Assembly: GCF_013300825.1 (NCBI RefSeq)
Contig: NZ_JAAIMY010000015.1
Coordinates: 1 to 64,000, forward strand
DNA: 64,000 bases
Source of the DNA: Blautia wexlerae
GTDB lineage: Bacteria > Bacillota > Clostridia > Lachnospirales > Lachnospiraceae
Direction of reading: 5' to 3'
The position numbers and the translations under genes were made by a program. Shown here one piece after another: positions 44,666-54,122 of this stretch (positions are counted from its first letter, which is position 1; each line of letters opens with the position of its first letter). The notes beneath the pieces were generated by a model. It saw nothing but the letters and a program-made list of their open reading frames with translations, made no database searches and was not told the DNA's origin.

Positions 44666-46156
44666 ATGTTATATGAGAACATTAAGAAATTAGTACAGTA
44701 CGGAGTAGAAACAGGACTTACACCGGCCTGCGAGAAGAATTATACAATAAATCTTCTTCTGGATGTCTTTAAAGAAGACGAATATGTGGAACCTGAGGAG
44801 GAGTATACAGATATTGAGCTGGAAGAGGTATTAAATGCACTTCTGGATGAAGCTGTAAAGAGAAACCTTATAGAAGACAGTGTTGTGTACAGAGATCTTT
44901 TTGATACCAGACTTATGAACTGTCTGATGCCGCGTCCGGCGCAGGTACAGAAAGAGTTCTGGAGCAGATATGAGAAAGATCCACAGGAAGCAACCGATTA
45001 CTTCTATAAACTCAGTCAGGACAGCGATTATATTCGTCGTTATCGTGTAAAGAAAGATCAGAAATGGACAGTAGACAGTGAATATGGTAAAATTGATATC
45101 ACCATCAATCTTTCCAAACCGGAAAAAGATCCAAAGGCAATCGCAGCAGCCAAACTTGCAAAGTCCAGCAGCTATCCGAAATGTCTTCTTTGTCCGGAGA
45201 ACGAAGGATATGCAGGAAGAGTCAATCATCCTGCCAGAGAGAATCACAGAATCATTCCTATCACTGTAAATGACAGTCCCTGGGGATTCCAGTATTCTCC
45301 ATATGTGTATTACAATGAACATTGCATCGTCTTTAACAGTCAGCATGTTCCGATGAAGATCGAGAAGAATACATTTATCAAGCTTTTTGATTTTGTAAAA
45401 ATTTTCCCACATTACTTCCTGGGATCTAATGCAGACCTGCCGATCGTAGGCGGTTCTATTCTGAGCCACGATCATTTCCAGGGCGGACATTATACTTTCG
45501 CAATGGCAAAGGCACCCATCGAAAAGCATGTGACAATTCCGGGATATGAGGATGTAGAAGCTGGCATTGTAAAATGGCCTCTTTCAGTTTTGAGGATTCG
45601 TCATAAAGATGAAAAGAAACTGACAGAACTTGCAACACATGTTCTGGAAGTGTGGAGAGGTTATACAGACGAGGATGCATTTATCTTTGCTGAAACGGAT
45701 GGAGAACCGCATAATACGATCACACCGATCGCCCGCAGATCCGGAGATGTATTTGAACTGGATCTTACACTGAGAAATAACATTACTACAGATGAACATC
45801 CTCTTGGCGTATATCATCCGCATGCAGAGTATCATCATATTAAGAAAGAGAATATTGGCCTGATCGAAGTAATGGGACTTGCCGTACTTCCGGCAAGATT
45901 AAAAGAAGAACTGGAACTTCTGGCAGAATATATTCTGGAAGGCAAAGACATTTCTTCAAATGAGAAGATTGAGAAACATGCAGCATGGGTTGCAGAATTC
46001 CTTCCGAAATATGACAAACTTGATAAAAACAACATTCAGGATGTTCTCAGAAAAGAAGTCGGCAATGTATTTGTCCATGTACTGGAGGATGCCGGCGTAT
46101 ATAAATGCACTGTAGAAGGCAGAGAGGCGTTTATGAGATTTATCAATAAATTATAA
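44666..46156 (+). CDS. galT: UDP-glucose--hexose-1-phosphate uridylyltransferase, class II
   Basis: Leloir pathway enzyme exchanging UMP between UDP-glucose and galactose-1-phosphate. 496 residues from ATG 44666, with GGAGG 11 bases upstream; the longer reading from 44498 has no ribosome site. It belongs to the Gram-positive class II (long) GalT type: CLLCPENEGYAGR near residue 175 and the active-site block ILSHDHFQGGHYTFAM. It is a single gene here, without galK or galE adjacent, which is less usual. No catalytic residue appears missing. Confidence 0.93.
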   Translation: MLYENIKKLVQYGVETGLTPACEKNYTINLLLDVFKEDEYVEPEEEYTDIELEEVLNALLDEAVKRNLIEDSVVYRDLFDTRLMNCLMPRPAQVQKEFWSRYEKDPQEATDYFYKLSQDSDYIRRYRVKKDQKWTVDSEYGKIDITINLSKPEKDPKAIAAAKLAKSSSYPKCLLCPENEGYAGRVNHPARENHRIIPITVNDSPWGFQYSPYVYYNEHCIVFNSQHVPMKIEKNTFIKLFDFVKIFPHYFLGSNADLPIVGGSILSHDHFQGGHYTFAMAKAPIEKHVTIPGYEDVEAGIVKWPLSVLRIRHKDEKKLTELATHVLEVWRGYTDEDAFIFAETDGEPHNTITPIARRSGDVFELDLTLRNNITTDEHPLGVYHPHAEYHHIKKENIGLIEVMGLAVLPARLKEELELLAEYILEGKDISSNEKIEKHAAWVAEFLPKYDKLDKNNIQDVLRKEVGNVFVHVLEDAGVYKCTVEGREAFMRFINKL

Positions 46157-46278
46157 GGAATATTTTCAACCATAAGAAAACAGTGTTTACATAGCAGGAT
46201 GACAAATCTGGTATTATTTACATATAAGCAGGCTGTAAAGGTCTGGTAATGTTTTTGAGTGATTGGGAATGCATAGAG

Positions 46279-46310
46279 AACGTCCCGCATATTGTATGTC
46301 GGGACGTTTT
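46279..46310 (+). terminator. intrinsic terminator directly before the surface protein gene
   Basis: 9-bp stem AACGTCCCG (46279-46287) with CGGGACGTT (46300-46308) and a run of four T ending at 46310. The ribosome site GGAGG is only about 9 bases later, leaving no room for a promoter, so transcription of the next gene must read through it. It may act as an attenuator. Confidence 0.7.
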
Positions 46311-46327
46311 GCAAAATGGAGGTAAAT

Positions 46328-48751
46328 ATGTACAGAAAAAGACACAAAAGAGGAAAACGTCTGGCAAGTGTGTTTCTGACTGTGGCGATGATTACTGCCG
46401 CAGTTCCGGCACAGGCAGCAGAATTCAGCACTCCGGACAGTTTTGAACAGATTTTCAGTTCCGGTGAGGAAAATTCATACATTGCTGATAATGGGGATAT
46501 TTTGTCGGCAGGTTCTGATCCGGAAGAAACGCCCGCACCAACAGTGACTCCTGTACCAGATGGCACACCAACACCATCTCCGGTGCCTACAGAGACTCCG
46601 ACGCCATCAGTCACACCAGAACCATCAGTCATACCGACTCCGTCAGTTACACCGGGACCATCTTCGACACCGACCCCGTCGATTACGCCAACACCGACAA
46701 TTAATCCGGAAAAAGAAATCATGCTCCGGTTTATAGATGGAGAGGGTAAGGAATGTGAACATCTGAGGACGGTAATGACATGGGGAGAATCCCTGATCCT
46801 GCCGAATGTACCGGATGAAAGTGCTCCGAATATGTGGAAACTGGAGAAAGATGAGAAGCTGGGAGATGCGATCAGTCTGAAGGGGGGAGATATCCTTACA
46901 CTGAAGAAAAGTGAAAGCTGGAATATATTTCTCAAAGAAGGCGTATTAAATTTCTATATGCCAAAGAAATGTACAGTTTCTCTTTATAATAACTCAGGAA
47001 CCGGTATATTTTCCAATGGTACTTTGAAAGTGTATGAGACAAAGAAGGTCATACTTCCGGATATGCCATCTTCCAAATATATTAATTATGGATGGACAGA
47101 TATAAAGAAAGGTTCTGATGCAAAGTATGCACTGAATTCAGAATTTACAGTGACTGACGACACAGATTTCTATATTGTACGCCGTACGGTGCTTCAGGTG
47201 AAGTTTATGAACAATACCGGAGCAAGCAACAGTACTTTTGCCGGTCTTAATCAGAAAATCGGAAAAGGGCTTACGATCACAATGCCGTCGGTACCTACCA
47301 AAGCAGGCTATCAGTCTCTGGGATGGTCAAAAAGCAAAAAAGCTTCCAAAGCTGATTATCAGGTGAATCAGAAGATAACAGTATCAAAATCATTAAATCT
47401 CTACGCAGTATATAAGAAATTGCCCTATAAGGTTGCTTTCAATAATAACAGTGGAACAAGTACCAGCAAAGTCTATACTTCTCTTACTATGTATGCAGGA
47501 AAAAATCAGAAGGTAACACTCCCCCAGGTTCCGAAAGCAAAAGGTTATGTAAATCTGGGCTGGACGACTGTAAAGGGAGAGACAGAACCGGAATATTCAG
47601 CAGGTGAGACAGTAAAGATAAAAAAATCAACTCAGTTTTTTGCAGTGCGCAGAAAGAGTAATTATTATACGATCAGCTATTATCTGGGAAATGGAAAGAC
47701 AAACTCAGCTTACAAAAAACTTACACAGACAGTAGAAGAGGGAACATTGGTTACTTTTGCCAAAGTACCGGCAAGAACTGGCTATGTTAACCTGGGATGG
47801 TCTACTAAGAAGAATTCCGAGAAGGTAAATGTGAAGACAACATATACGGTAAAAAAGAATATTACACTGTATGCTGTACAGAAGAAGGCGGTATTGCTGA
47901 CATTACACAGGTATGACGGCAGTACATGGCAGAAAACAACACTGGCGAAGGGAACCTCCTATTCTCTTCCGGGGGTAAGAGATGCAGAAGGCTATACTTT
48001 TATGGGATGGTCCACAAAATCCATGCAGAGTACCTCTCCGGAATATGAAGCAGAGGAGAAAATCACAGTAGATAAAAATATGGATCTCTATGCAGTGGTA
48101 TTTAACAGGGCAACGGAAACGGATCTGACAGAGGATCAGCTTCCGCAGGTAGATATCTATAAATATAAACAGGTGATTTTTGTAGGTGATTCCCGTACGG
48201 AATATATGTCAAATGTCCTGAAAGGAATGGGAGAATCCGCAATTAAAAACGTGAAGTTTGTCTGCTCTGCCGGAAAGGGACTGGATTGGTTTACCACTAC
48301 AGGCTGGGCACAGCTTTATTCTATGGTACAACATGATACCAACAGTATTCTTTCAAGAAAAACAGCAGTGATCTTTAACTTTGGTGTAAATGATCTGGCA
48401 AAATATGCAGGTTATGTGGAATATTATAACTGGATTGCACCACAGCTTAAAAGCAAAGGATGTGAGCTGTATTTTATGTCTGTAAATCCGGTGAACCGTC
48501 TGATGCTTTCCAATACGGGGAGAGGGGACAGAAGTGAGGCGGCAGTCAGATCTTTCAATGAGTATATGAAGTCAAATTTGTCTTCTGATTACACTTATAT
48601 TGACATGTATTCTTATCTGAAATCAACAGGATACAGCTTTGCAAGTGATAAGTACGGAAGCGGTACTATAGATGACGGACTGCACTATACTGTAAAGACA
48701 TATAAGCGTATTTATGCAAAATGTATGGATTCGTTGAGAGTGCCGGCTTAA
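46328..48751 (+). CDS. surface protein: InlB-type repeats fused to an SGNH hydrolase domain
   Basis: 807 residues from ATG 46328 (GGAGG 5 bases before). A signal peptide with a cleavable AQAA end is followed by a proline/threonine-rich linker at about 70-135 (many TPTPSVTP units), then about six Listeria-Bacteroides (InlB B-type) repeats, each with the core GYxxLGWS/T and ending LYAVxKK. The C-terminal 210 residues form an SGNH hydrolase with VGDSRTEY, FNFGVNDL and DGLHYT. It is secreted, with no LPxTG sorting motif or membrane anchor. The likely role is esterase activity at the cell wall or on host glycans, but the substrate is not known. Confidence 0.87.
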   Translation: MYRKRHKRGKRLASVFLTVAMITAAVPAQAAEFSTPDSFEQIFSSGEENSYIADNGDILSAGSDPEETPAPTVTPVPDGTPTPSPVPTETPTPSVTPEPSVIPTPSVTPGPSSTPTPSITPTPTINPEKEIMLRFIDGEGKECEHLRTVMTWGESLILPNVPDESAPNMWKLEKDEKLGDAISLKGGDILTLKKSESWNIFLKEGVLNFYMPKKCTVSLYNNSGTGIFSNGTLKVYETKKVILPDMPSSKYINYGWTDIKKGSDAKYALNSEFTVTDDTDFYIVRRTVLQVKFMNNTGASNSTFAGLNQKIGKGLTITMPSVPTKAGYQSLGWSKSKKASKADYQVNQKITVSKSLNLYAVYKKLPYKVAFNNNSGTSTSKVYTSLTMYAGKNQKVTLPQVPKAKGYVNLGWTTVKGETEPEYSAGETVKIKKSTQFFAVRRKSNYYTISYYLGNGKTNSAYKKLTQTVEEGTLVTFAKVPARTGYVNLGWSTKKNSEKVNVKTTYTVKKNITLYAVQKKAVLLTLHRYDGSTWQKTTLAKGTSYSLPGVRDAEGYTFMGWSTKSMQSTSPEYEAEEKITVDKNMDLYAVVFNRATETDLTEDQLPQVDIYKYKQVIFVGDSRTEYMSNVLKGMGESAIKNVKFVCSAGKGLDWFTTTGWAQLYSMVQHDTNSILSRKTAVIFNFGVNDLAKYAGYVEYYNWIAPQLKSKGCELYFMSVNPVNRLMLSNTGRGDRSEAAVRSFNEYMKSNLSSDYTYIDMYSYLKSTGYSFASDKYGSGTIDDGLHYTVKTYKRIYAKCMDSLRVPA

Positions 48752-48816
48752 GAAAGAAAAAACACGGTTAAATACCAGATTACTCCTTGCGTGAAAACAG
48801 GGAATAGTCTATACTA

Positions 48817-48859
48817 AAAGACGAGATGGCTGTTATCAGAAACAGCGTTTCGTCTTTTT
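48817..48859 (+). terminator. terminator between the surface protein gene and asnS
   Basis: Stem AAAGACGA (48817-48824) with TCGTCTTT (48850-48857), with inner stem GCTGTT/AACAGC (48829-48834 with 48841-48846) and a T-run. No T-box features (specifier, T-box sequence) are seen before asnS. Confidence 0.75.
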
Positions 48860-48900
48860 GTGTAAGACCAGAACGATGAGGAGAAAGAGGAAACATAGAT

Positions 48901-50292
48901 ATGAAGTTAACAACAGTAAAAGAGATTTACAAAGAGAGAGAAAAATACCTGGATAAAGAGGTTACAGTAGGCGGATGGGTACGAAGCGTACGTGACTCCA
49001 AGACATTTGGATTTATCGTGCTTCACGACGGAAGCTTTTTTGAGACTCTTCAGGTAGTTTATCACGATACAATGGAGAACTTTGCTGAGATCAGCAAATT
49101 AAACGTAGGTGCAGCGATTATTGTCAAAGGTACACTGGTAGCAACTCCACAGGCAAAACAGCCATTTGAGATCCAGGCAGCAGAAGTTACAGTAGAGGGT
49201 AATTCTGCACCAGACTATCCACTTCAGAAGAAACGCCACAGTCTTGAATACTTAAGAACCATCACACATCTCCGCCCGAGAACAAATACATTCCAGGCAG
49301 TATTTCGTGTACGTTCTCTGTGTGCCTATGCAATCCATCGTTTCTTTCAGGAACAGGGATTTGTTTATGTGCATACTCCACTGATCACAGGAAGCGACTG
49401 TGAAGGTGCAGGTGAGATGTTCCAGGTAACTACTCTGGATATGAATAATGTTCCGACTGATGACAAGGGTGCTGTAGATTACTCTCAGGATTTCTTTGGA
49501 AAAGAAACCAATCTGACAGTAAGCGGACAGTTAAACTGTGAGACTTTTGCACAGGCATTCCGTAATGTTTATACTTTCGGCCCAACTTTCCGTGCTGAGA
49601 ATTCCAACACAACCCGCCATGCAGCAGAGTTCTGGATGATCGAGCCGGAATGCGCATTTGCAGATCTGAACGATAACATGGATCTTGCAGAGGCAATGCT
49701 GAAATATGTGATCCGTTATGTACTGGAGAATGCACCGGAAGAGATGAATTTCTTCAATTCTTTCGTTGATAAGGGACTTCTGGACAGATTGAACCATGTG
49801 ATCAATTCTGAGTTTGGACATGTTACTTACACAGAAGCAGTGGAGCTCCTGGAGAAGAACAACGATAAATTTGACTACAAAGTATTCTGGGGATGCGATC
49901 TGCAGACAGAGCATGAGCGCTATCTTACAGAGGAGATCTTTAAGAAACCTGTATTTGTAACAGATTATCCGAAGGAAATCAAAGCATTCTACATGAAGAT
50001 GAATGAGGATAACAAGACTGTTGCAGCTATGGACTGTCTGGTGCCTGGAATCGGTGAGATCATCGGTGGAAGCCAGAGAGAGGATGATATTGAAAAACTT
50101 GAGAAACGTATGGACGAGCTGGGACTGAAGAAAGAGGATTATGACTTCTATCTTGATCTTCGTAAATATGGTTCCACACGCCATTCAGGATTTGGTCTTG
50201 GATTTGAACGTTGCGTAATGTACCTTACCGGCATGGGCAATATCCGCGACGTAATCCCATTCCCAAGAACTGTTAAGAACTGTGATTTATAA
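48901..50292 (+). CDS. asnS: asparaginyl-tRNA synthetase
   Basis: Charges tRNA(Asn). 463 residues: N-terminal OB-fold anticodon-binding domain ([24 protein letters not shown]), then a class IIb catalytic core with motif 1 near VHTPLIT, motif 2 ([21 protein letters not shown] split by its loop) and motif 3 [13 protein letters not shown]. The presence of AsnRS implies direct rather than transamidation-only Asn-tRNA formation. GAGGAGAAAGAGG precedes ATG 48901 by about 9 bases. It is preceded by a terminator. Confidence 0.97.
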   Translation: MKLTTVKEIYKEREKYLDKEVTVGGWVRSVRDSKTFGFIVLHDGSFFETLQVVYHDTMENFAEISKLNVGAAIIVKGTLVATPQAKQPFEIQAAEVTVEGNSAPDYPLQKKRHSLEYLRTITHLRPRTNTFQAVFRVRSLCAYAIHRFFQEQGFVYVHTPLITGSDCEGAGEMFQVTTLDMNNVPTDDKGAVDYSQDFFGKETNLTVSGQLNCETFAQAFRNVYTFGPTFRAENSNTTRHAAEFWMIEPECAFADLNDNMDLAEAMLKYVIRYVLENAPEEMNFFNSFVDKGLLDRLNHVINSEFGHVTYTEAVELLEKNNDKFDYKVFWGCDLQTEHERYLTEEIFKKPVFVTDYPKEIKAFYMKMNEDNKTVAAMDCLVPGIGEIIGGSQREDDIEKLEKRMDELGLKKEDYDFYLDLRKYGSTRHSGFGLGFERCVMYLTGMGNIRDVIPFPRTVKNCDL

Positions 50293-50376
50293 TTTGACTG
50301 ATATCAGTATTGTGGGAGCATTGAAGCTGTAGAACAATCCGCAGATATCAAAAATATTATAGAAAGAGAGATTGGC

Positions 50377-51429
50377 ATGAGATTTATTCATCTTGCAGAT
50401 GTAAACCTTGGAGCGGTCCCGGACAGGGGCTGTCCATGGAGCAGCAGGCGGGAGGAAGAAATCTGGGAAACTTTCCGCCGGGTTATTGCGGGTATCCGCG
50501 AAAATCCGGTGGATTTGTTGTTTATAACAGGAGATTTGTTCCACCGTCAGCCTCTTCTACGGGAACTGAAAGAAGTAAATGACCTGTTTTCCACTATTTT
50601 GGATACCCGGATTTATCTGATGGCAGGAGACCATGACTATATCAGGGTGGATTCTTTTTACCGGGATTTTCAGTGGGAAAAGAACGTGACATTTTTTAAG
50701 AATGAACAGATTACCTGCGTGAAAGATGAGAAACTGGATGTTTATGTATATGGACTGAGCTATGAACATCAGGAAATAGAGGATCCTCTTTATGATTCTG
50801 TACACCCTGCAGAGGGAGAGGGACTTCATATTTTGCTGGCTCATGGAGGAGACGAAAGACACATCCCCATGAACATCCGATCGATTGCTGCATCAGGATT
50901 TGACTATGTTGCTCTGGGACATATTCATAAACCCCAGATACTGATCCGGGATAATGCAGCCTACGCAGGTGCACTGGAGCCTGTTGACAGAAATGATCTG
51001 GGTGATCACGGATACATAGAAGGCCATCTGGAAAAAGGAAGACTGAGGATAAATTTTGTTCCTTTTGCCTGCCGTTCTTATGAACAGATTCTTCTGATGC
51101 TGCGTGAGGACTCCACTCAGGCATCGCTGGAAGAGATGCTGAAGGCAGATCTGGCAAATAAAGGACGCATGAATATCTACAGGATTGTGATCCGGGGAAC
51201 CAGGGCACCGGAACTTCTGTTGCTTCCTGAGAGACTGAAGTCTTTTGGCTATGTGACAGAGATTCTGGATGAATCAAAGCCTGCCTATGATCTGGAAGCA
51301 CTTCAGAAAAAATACAGTGGAACACTGATCGGTGACTATATCAGCTATTTTTCTGAAAAAGACAGAAATGCGGTGGAGGAAAAGGCATTATATTATGGCC
51401 TTCAGGCTCTACTGGAGACAAGCAGGTGA
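50377..51429 (+). CDS. SbcD-like (Mre11-family) metallophosphoesterase with altered active site
   Basis: 350 residues, the usual length of bacterial SbcD/YhaO-like proteins. Motifs are GDLFHRQ (motif II), GDHDY (motif III), LLAHGG (IV) and ALGHIH (V). Two changes are notable: motif I HLADVNLG has Asn10 in place of the usual metal-binding His in DxH, and motif III has D85 in place of the usual Asn of GNHD. The C-terminal capping region is present. It precedes an SbcC-like gene by 10 bases, forming a pair. The function is presumably DNA end processing, but these changes make activity uncertain. Confidence 0.85.
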   Translation: MRFIHLADVNLGAVPDRGCPWSSRREEEIWETFRRVIAGIRENPVDLLFITGDLFHRQPLLRELKEVNDLFSTILDTRIYLMAGDHDYIRVDSFYRDFQWEKNVTFFKNEQITCVKDEKLDVYVYGLSYEHQEIEDPLYDSVHPAEGEGLHILLAHGGDERHIPMNIRSIAASGFDYVALGHIHKPQILIRDNAAYAGALEPVDRNDLGDHGYIEGHLEKGRLRINFVPFACRSYEQILLMLREDSTQASLEEMLKADLANKGRMNIYRIVIRGTRAPELLLLPERLKSFGYVTEILDESKPAYDLEALQKKYSGTLIGDYISYFSEKDRNAVEEKALYYGLQALLETSR

Positions 51430-51439
51430 CAGGTAGAAT

Positions 51440-52765
51440 ATGATTATCAGACATTTAAATATCAAAAATTTTGGAACGATCAATGACAGAACCCTGGAGT
51501 TTTCTCCGGGAATTAACGTTCTGTATGGGGAGAATGAAAACGAAAGAACAACAATCCATACGTATATTAAAAGTATGTTTTTTAAAGATATCAGTGAAGC
51601 AATCAGTGATAATGCAGTTTTTGTTGGGCCGTTAAAGAGTGCGACAGAGCAGGATCTGATCAGGGAACTGCAAAAATTTATGGCTGGCTGTCAGGGAACC
51701 GGAGACGGTGCCATGGATCTGGGGCGTGCCATGCAGATGCTTAAAATGTCCAGAAAGGGTTATCAGGTTCAGGCAGAAAGAAAACAGAAAGAGACAGAAC
51801 AGGAACGTCAGAAACTTCTCACAAAGATGGATGATATCAGAAACGAACTGAACGAGATTCAGAAAGAGCTGGTTCAGATTGATGAGAAAGAAGGCTCATT
51901 AAGGATGCGTCCCGGAGATGAAAGTGGAGAAATTATTCTGGATGAGAGAATGGCAGAAGCGAAGGCCAGAAGAAACGGATTTGCGGTGGGAATGCTGATA
52001 TCAGCTTTTGCCGGCATTCTCGGACTGATTTTGTCTGCGATCATAGCAGACAGTATTGCGGTAAGCCTGACTGTGGCTGTAGCTGCTGCCGGACTGGTGG
52101 GACTTTGTGGAAAACAGCAGATGAAGTATGCAAGGGAATTTCAGAAGAGAATTCGGATGAAGAAACGCTGGATCTCCAGACAGGAGAAACTTAAGTGCAG
52201 TAAAGAAAGCCTCAGACAGGATTGTGATGAGAAAGAAACAGAACTTCGTAATATTCAGGAAGAATACAGGGAATATGAGGAAAATTCCTGTCTGCCTACA
52301 TCTGAGGAGAGGGAGCTGCAGGCTTTAAATATGGCTATGGAAACCATAGAGAGATTGTCAGGAAATATTCATCTTCAGTTTGGACGAAGGCTTCAGACGC
52401 GTACTTCGCAGATTCTGAGGGAGGTTACGGGCGGCAAGTATCAGGATGTACTGATGGATGCAGCGTGCCATATGACTGTAACTGCCGGGGATGGAACAGT
52501 TGCGTTGGAGCATCTGAGCCGTGGTACCCTGGAATTGATTTATTTTGCCATGCGCATGGCGGCAGGTGAGCTTTTATGTCAGGAAGAAAGCCTGCCGATG
52601 ATACTGGATAACATCTTTGGGATGTATGAGGAAGAAGATCTTGCGGCAGTTCTCAGATGGATGTATAAGGAGAAAAGGCAGATAATCATCAGTACATGCA
52701 GCAAACGTGAGATGGAACTTCTGGACAGGGAAGAAATCCCCTGTCAGAAACTGATTCTTTCCTGA
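51440..52765 (+). CDS. SbcC/YhaN-like SMC-type ATPase with membrane helices and a degenerate Walker A
   Basis: 441 residues, short for SbcC. N-terminal half-ATPase IRHLNIKNFGTINDRTLEF, then a P-loop-position sequence GENENERTT (30-38) where canonical YhaN-type proteins have GxNxxGKST; the Lys is Arg36 and the loop lacks the second Gly. A coiled coil at about 110-160 leads to two hydrophobic stretches (about 180-215) as in YhaN, and a second coil. The C-terminal half has a signature LSRGTLELIYFA, then a Walker B-like LPMILDNIF, with Asn where an Asp is usual. ATP hydrolysis is therefore doubtful. It is paired with the upstream nuclease-like protein. Confidence 0.8.
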   Translation: MIIRHLNIKNFGTINDRTLEFSPGINVLYGENENERTTIHTYIKSMFFKDISEAISDNAVFVGPLKSATEQDLIRELQKFMAGCQGTGDGAMDLGRAMQMLKMSRKGYQVQAERKQKETEQERQKLLTKMDDIRNELNEIQKELVQIDEKEGSLRMRPGDESGEIILDERMAEAKARRNGFAVGMLISAFAGILGLILSAIIADSIAVSLTVAVAAAGLVGLCGKQQMKYAREFQKRIRMKKRWISRQEKLKCSKESLRQDCDEKETELRNIQEEYREYEENSCLPTSEERELQALNMAMETIERLSGNIHLQFGRRLQTRTSQILREVTGGKYQDVLMDAACHMTVTAGDGTVALEHLSRGTLELIYFAMRMAAGELLCQEESLPMILDNIFGMYEEEDLAAVLRWMYKEKRQIIISTCSKREMELLDREEIPCQKLILS

Positions 52766-52843
52766 ACTTTCAGGCATTCAGAAACTATAGTAGGGCAGAG
52801 CAGATTGTGAATGTCTGTCTGACATCTGTCATTATAATATAAC

Positions 52844-52914
52844 AAAAAGAGAGATTTCATGCACTGCAGGAATTCCGGATAAAATAATCGGAGCAGGACA
52901 TGAAATCTCTTTTT
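52844..52914. terminator. bidirectional terminator between the SbcC-like gene and prs
   Basis: 12-bp perfect stem AGAGATTTCATG (52850-52861) with CATGAAATCTCT (52899-52910), flanked by AAAAAG (52844-52849) and TTTT (52911-52914), suitable for both strands. The SbcC-like gene ends at 52765 and prs (minus) at 52932. Confidence 0.82.
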
Positions 52915-52931
52915 AATGTTACAGAGCTTGT

Positions 52932-54119
52932 TTATTTCTCATCATACTGAGCCATGTAATTGCTTACGCAGCGGTTGATCCTGTCAACCGGGTTGAGCAG
53001 ATAGCTTACGGACTGATCATGATTAAGAGTATCAATGATCAGGGCGATATATTTACTCATATCACAGGAGATGTAGTAATCTTTTGCAAGAAGCTCAGGA
53101 GACTGATAGATCAGGTTTGTAGTGAGCAGTTTGTCAAACACTCCTGCCTTATGAGCCTCATCAAATTTCTCGAGTCCGTTTGTAAACAGTCCGAAAGTAG
53201 AGCAGATATAAATTCTGCCTGCTCCTCTTTCCTTGAGGAGAGAAGAAATCTTAAGAACTGTATCACCGGAAGAAATCATATCATCGATCAGGATCATATC
53301 TTTGCCCTTAAGGTTTGGACCGAGGAATTCGTAAGCTGCGATCGGGTGACGTCCGTTAATCCGTTTGGAGTAATCCAGACGTTTGTAATACATACCCATA
53401 TCAACACCGAGGATATTGGCAAGATAGATCGCACGGTTCATGCTTCCCTCATCAGGGCTGATGATCATGAAGTGATCATTATCAATGTGAAGTCCCTTCT
53501 CATGATTGAGAAGCGCCTTGATAAACTGATAGGATGGCTGTACGGTTTCAAATCCGTGCAGTGGAGTGGCGTTCTGTACACGTGCATCATGTGCGTCAAA
53601 AGTGATGATATTCTCCACACCCATACTTACAAGTTCCTGAAGTGCTGTTGCACAGTCCAGGGATTCTCTGCCGCTGCGGATATTCTGGCGGCTTTCGTAC
53701 AGATAAGGCATGATCACGTTTACTCTTCGGGCTTTACCGCCAATCGCGCCGATTACACGCTTCAGATCCTGGAAATGGTCATCAGGGGACATAAGATTCT
53801 CGTATGGTCCGATGCTGTAGGTAAGACTGTAGTTACATACATCAACCATCAGATAGATATCGTCACCACGTACAGATTCCATGATCGTACATTTCGCCTC
53901 GCCGGAACCGAAACGTGCTGTCTGGACCGGGATCAGATAGGAATCTCTCTGATAACCCTCAAATGCAAAAGAATCAAGCTCCTCGTGGCTGCGCTCTTTA
54001 CGCCACTGTATCAGCCATTCATTTACCTTCTCACCCAGATCCTTACAGCTGATCAGAGGGATCAGACCAAGTCTGCCCACCGGAAGTGTAGTTAAATCTT
54101 TAGTTGTTGCCTGTGCCAT
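52932..54119 (-). CDS. prs: ribose-phosphate pyrophosphokinase, long clostridial form
   Basis: Makes PRPP from ribose-5-phosphate and ATP for nucleotide, histidine and tryptophan synthesis. 395 residues, longer than the classic form (about 315). Recognised by IISPDEGSMNRA and the PRPP loop LIDDMISSGDTV (about residues 275-290), and two phosphoribosyltransferase-like halves. The catalytic flexible loop differs from E. coli (YYKRLDYSKRINGRHPIAAYEF rather than KRR-type), so it belongs to a divergent clade. It is the last gene of a minus-strand operon after dnaD-like and dnaC-like genes, 3 bases from the latter. Confidence 0.9.
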   Translation of the reverse strand: MAQATTKDLTTLPVGRLGLIPLISCKDLGEKVNEWLIQWRKERSHEELDSFAFEGYQRDSYLIPVQTARFGSGEAKCTIMESVRGDDIYLMVDVCNYSLTYSIGPYENLMSPDDHFQDLKRVIGAIGGKARRVNVIMPYLYESRQNIRSGRESLDCATALQELVSMGVENIITFDAHDARVQNATPLHGFETVQPSYQFIKALLNHEKGLHIDNDHFMIISPDEGSMNRAIYLANILGVDMGMYYKRLDYSKRINGRHPIAAYEFLGPNLKGKDMILIDDMISSGDTVLKISSLLKERGAGRIYICSTFGLFTNGLEKFDEAHKAGVFDKLLTTNLIYQSPELLAKDYYISCDMSKYIALIIDTLNHDQSVSYLLNPVDRINRCVSNYMAQYDEK

Positions 54120-54122
54120 ATT

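Noticed and set aside
46036-46935. 299-residue minus-strand ORF rich in Gly/Val/Thr repeats
   Set aside because: The repeats are the reverse reading of the TPTP linker of the surface protein; not a gene.
53019-54095. 358-residue plus-strand ORF
   Set aside because: Antisense to prs, with no homology to a family I know and no ribosome site.
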